Source: DATAYF01 sp036272735
Lineage (GTDB): Bacteria; Chloroflexota; Ktedonobacteria; Ktedonobacterales; Ktedonobacteraceae
DNA length: 24,188 bases
Assembly (NCBI GenBank): GCA_036272735.1
Contig: DATAYF010000729.1
Span: forward strand, 1 to 24,188
Reading direction: 5' to 3'
Both the position numbers and the translations under genes were made by a program. Under the pieces are notes generated by a model. The model saw only the letters and a program-made list of their open reading frames with translations. It ran no database searches and was not told the origin of the DNA. Positions within the stretch are counted from its first letter, which is position 1, and every line of letters starts with the position of its first letter. Shown here in pieces: positions 23,914 through 24,188 of this stretch.

Positions 23914-24188
23914 CTAGACCACTGATACCGGACCGTGATTATCGCAGTGGTCGCCATGTGGGTGATGGAGCACGCCGTTATACAGGTAATCATAGTGATC
24001 GCCGTGCGGTACCTTCTCGTGCCCGCAATTCTGATGGCCACAATCGCACGTGATAGGCTGGCACTGCGCGGGATTGGTGGCACTTACGGCAATGGCATGC
24101 TCGTCATAATGCCCACCGTGCTCAGAATGCATATGTCCATCGTGTAGATAATCAACGTGTCCCTCATGTTGAATGGTTGTATGTCCAC
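23914..24188 (-). CDS. His/Cys-rich probable metal-binding protein (C-terminal part, runs off the window)
   Basis: The last 90 residues of a minus-strand gene are visible; the frame stays open to the window end, so the start lies beyond it. There are 18 His and 5 Cys residues. Two 24-residue modules of equal length (visible residues 7-30 and 61-84) share 12 identical positions in the pattern HxxHxDYLxxGxxHxxHGxHxDxH. Between them lies a Cys/His cluster (CQPITCDCGHQNCGH). This is a strong sign of binding Zn, Ni, Co or Cu ions. Similar small His-rich proteins occur beside cation-efflux genes (from memory, not checked), so a metal transporter may follow outside the window. Soluble; no function beyond metal binding is claimed. 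An internal ATG at 24132 would cut into the first module and is unlikely to be the start. Confidence 0.8.
   Translation of the reverse strand, partial: GHTTIQHEGHVDYLHDGHMHSEHGGHYDEHAIAVSATNPAQCQPITCDCGHQNCGHEKVPHGDHYDYLYNGVLHHPHGDHCDNHGPVSVV

Noticed and set aside
23808..24053. 81-codon plus-strand ORF with an AAAGGAG and a TTG start
   Set aside because: It overlaps the His-rich minus-strand gene, whose internal repeats and conserved metal motifs show that the minus frame is coding. An antisense RNA from the TATAAT at 23747 remains possible but unsupported.

Overview
This 24.2 kb window looks like chromosomal DNA of a free-living, metabolically versatile bacterium. My best guess is a Ktedonobacteria-type (Chloroflexota) genome. 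That rests on intermediate GC, strong AGGAGG-type ribosome binding sites, a large STAND/TPR/LuxR regulator and a mix of small stand-alone enzymes. It is an inference from gene content only; there is no rRNA or other marker here. I see no tRNA, rRNA, CRISPR array, phage gene or intact transposase.

Layout. (1) 1-1461: a perfect palindrome, then a minus-strand FAD/NAD(P) disulfide reductase of the mercuric-reductase-like group. (2) 1597-4972: a hairpin and a near-consensus sigma-70 promoter (TTGACA-17-TACAAT) lead into a ~400 nt leader with a possible 49-codon ORF. A three-gene plus-strand operon follows: an unknown 210-aa protein, a sarcosine-oxidase-family flavoenzyme, and a homocysteine S-methyltransferase of the betaine-homocysteine methyltransferase type. 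Together these suggest handling of N-methylated amines and methyl transfer to homocysteine. (3) 5009-8701: a small unknown gene, a broken HAD-hydrolase gene, a metallophosphoesterase, a SAM methyltransferase and a DinB-family protein. Two copies of a ~38 bp repeat flank the HAD/phosphoesterase pair. (4) 8798-14555: a minus-strand block with a transglutaminase-like protein, an RND exporter carrying an unusual Gly/Ala-rich insert, and an aldo/keto reductase, with strong hairpins after the RND and reductase genes. (5) 14792-19025: a plus-strand run of pentapeptide-repeat protein, DJ-1/PfpI protein (probable operon) and a 946-aa STAND-ATPase/TPR/LuxR regulator. (6) 19191-24188: a YdeI-like protein on an apparently leaderless mRNA, a solitary atpD (F1 beta) without any other ATP synthase gene, an unknown 161-aa protein, a membrane-anchored beta-propeller protein, and the C-terminal part of a His/Cys-rich probable metal-binding protein at the window edge.

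The most interesting items are the lone atpD and the two overlapping hairpin options in its leader, the duplicated 24-residue His module of the edge gene, the long leader of the methyl-transfer operon, and the Gly/Ala minisatellite inside the RND pump. I did not find a clear new multi-gene defence or similar system. Most of the window is single genes or short operons of recognisable families.
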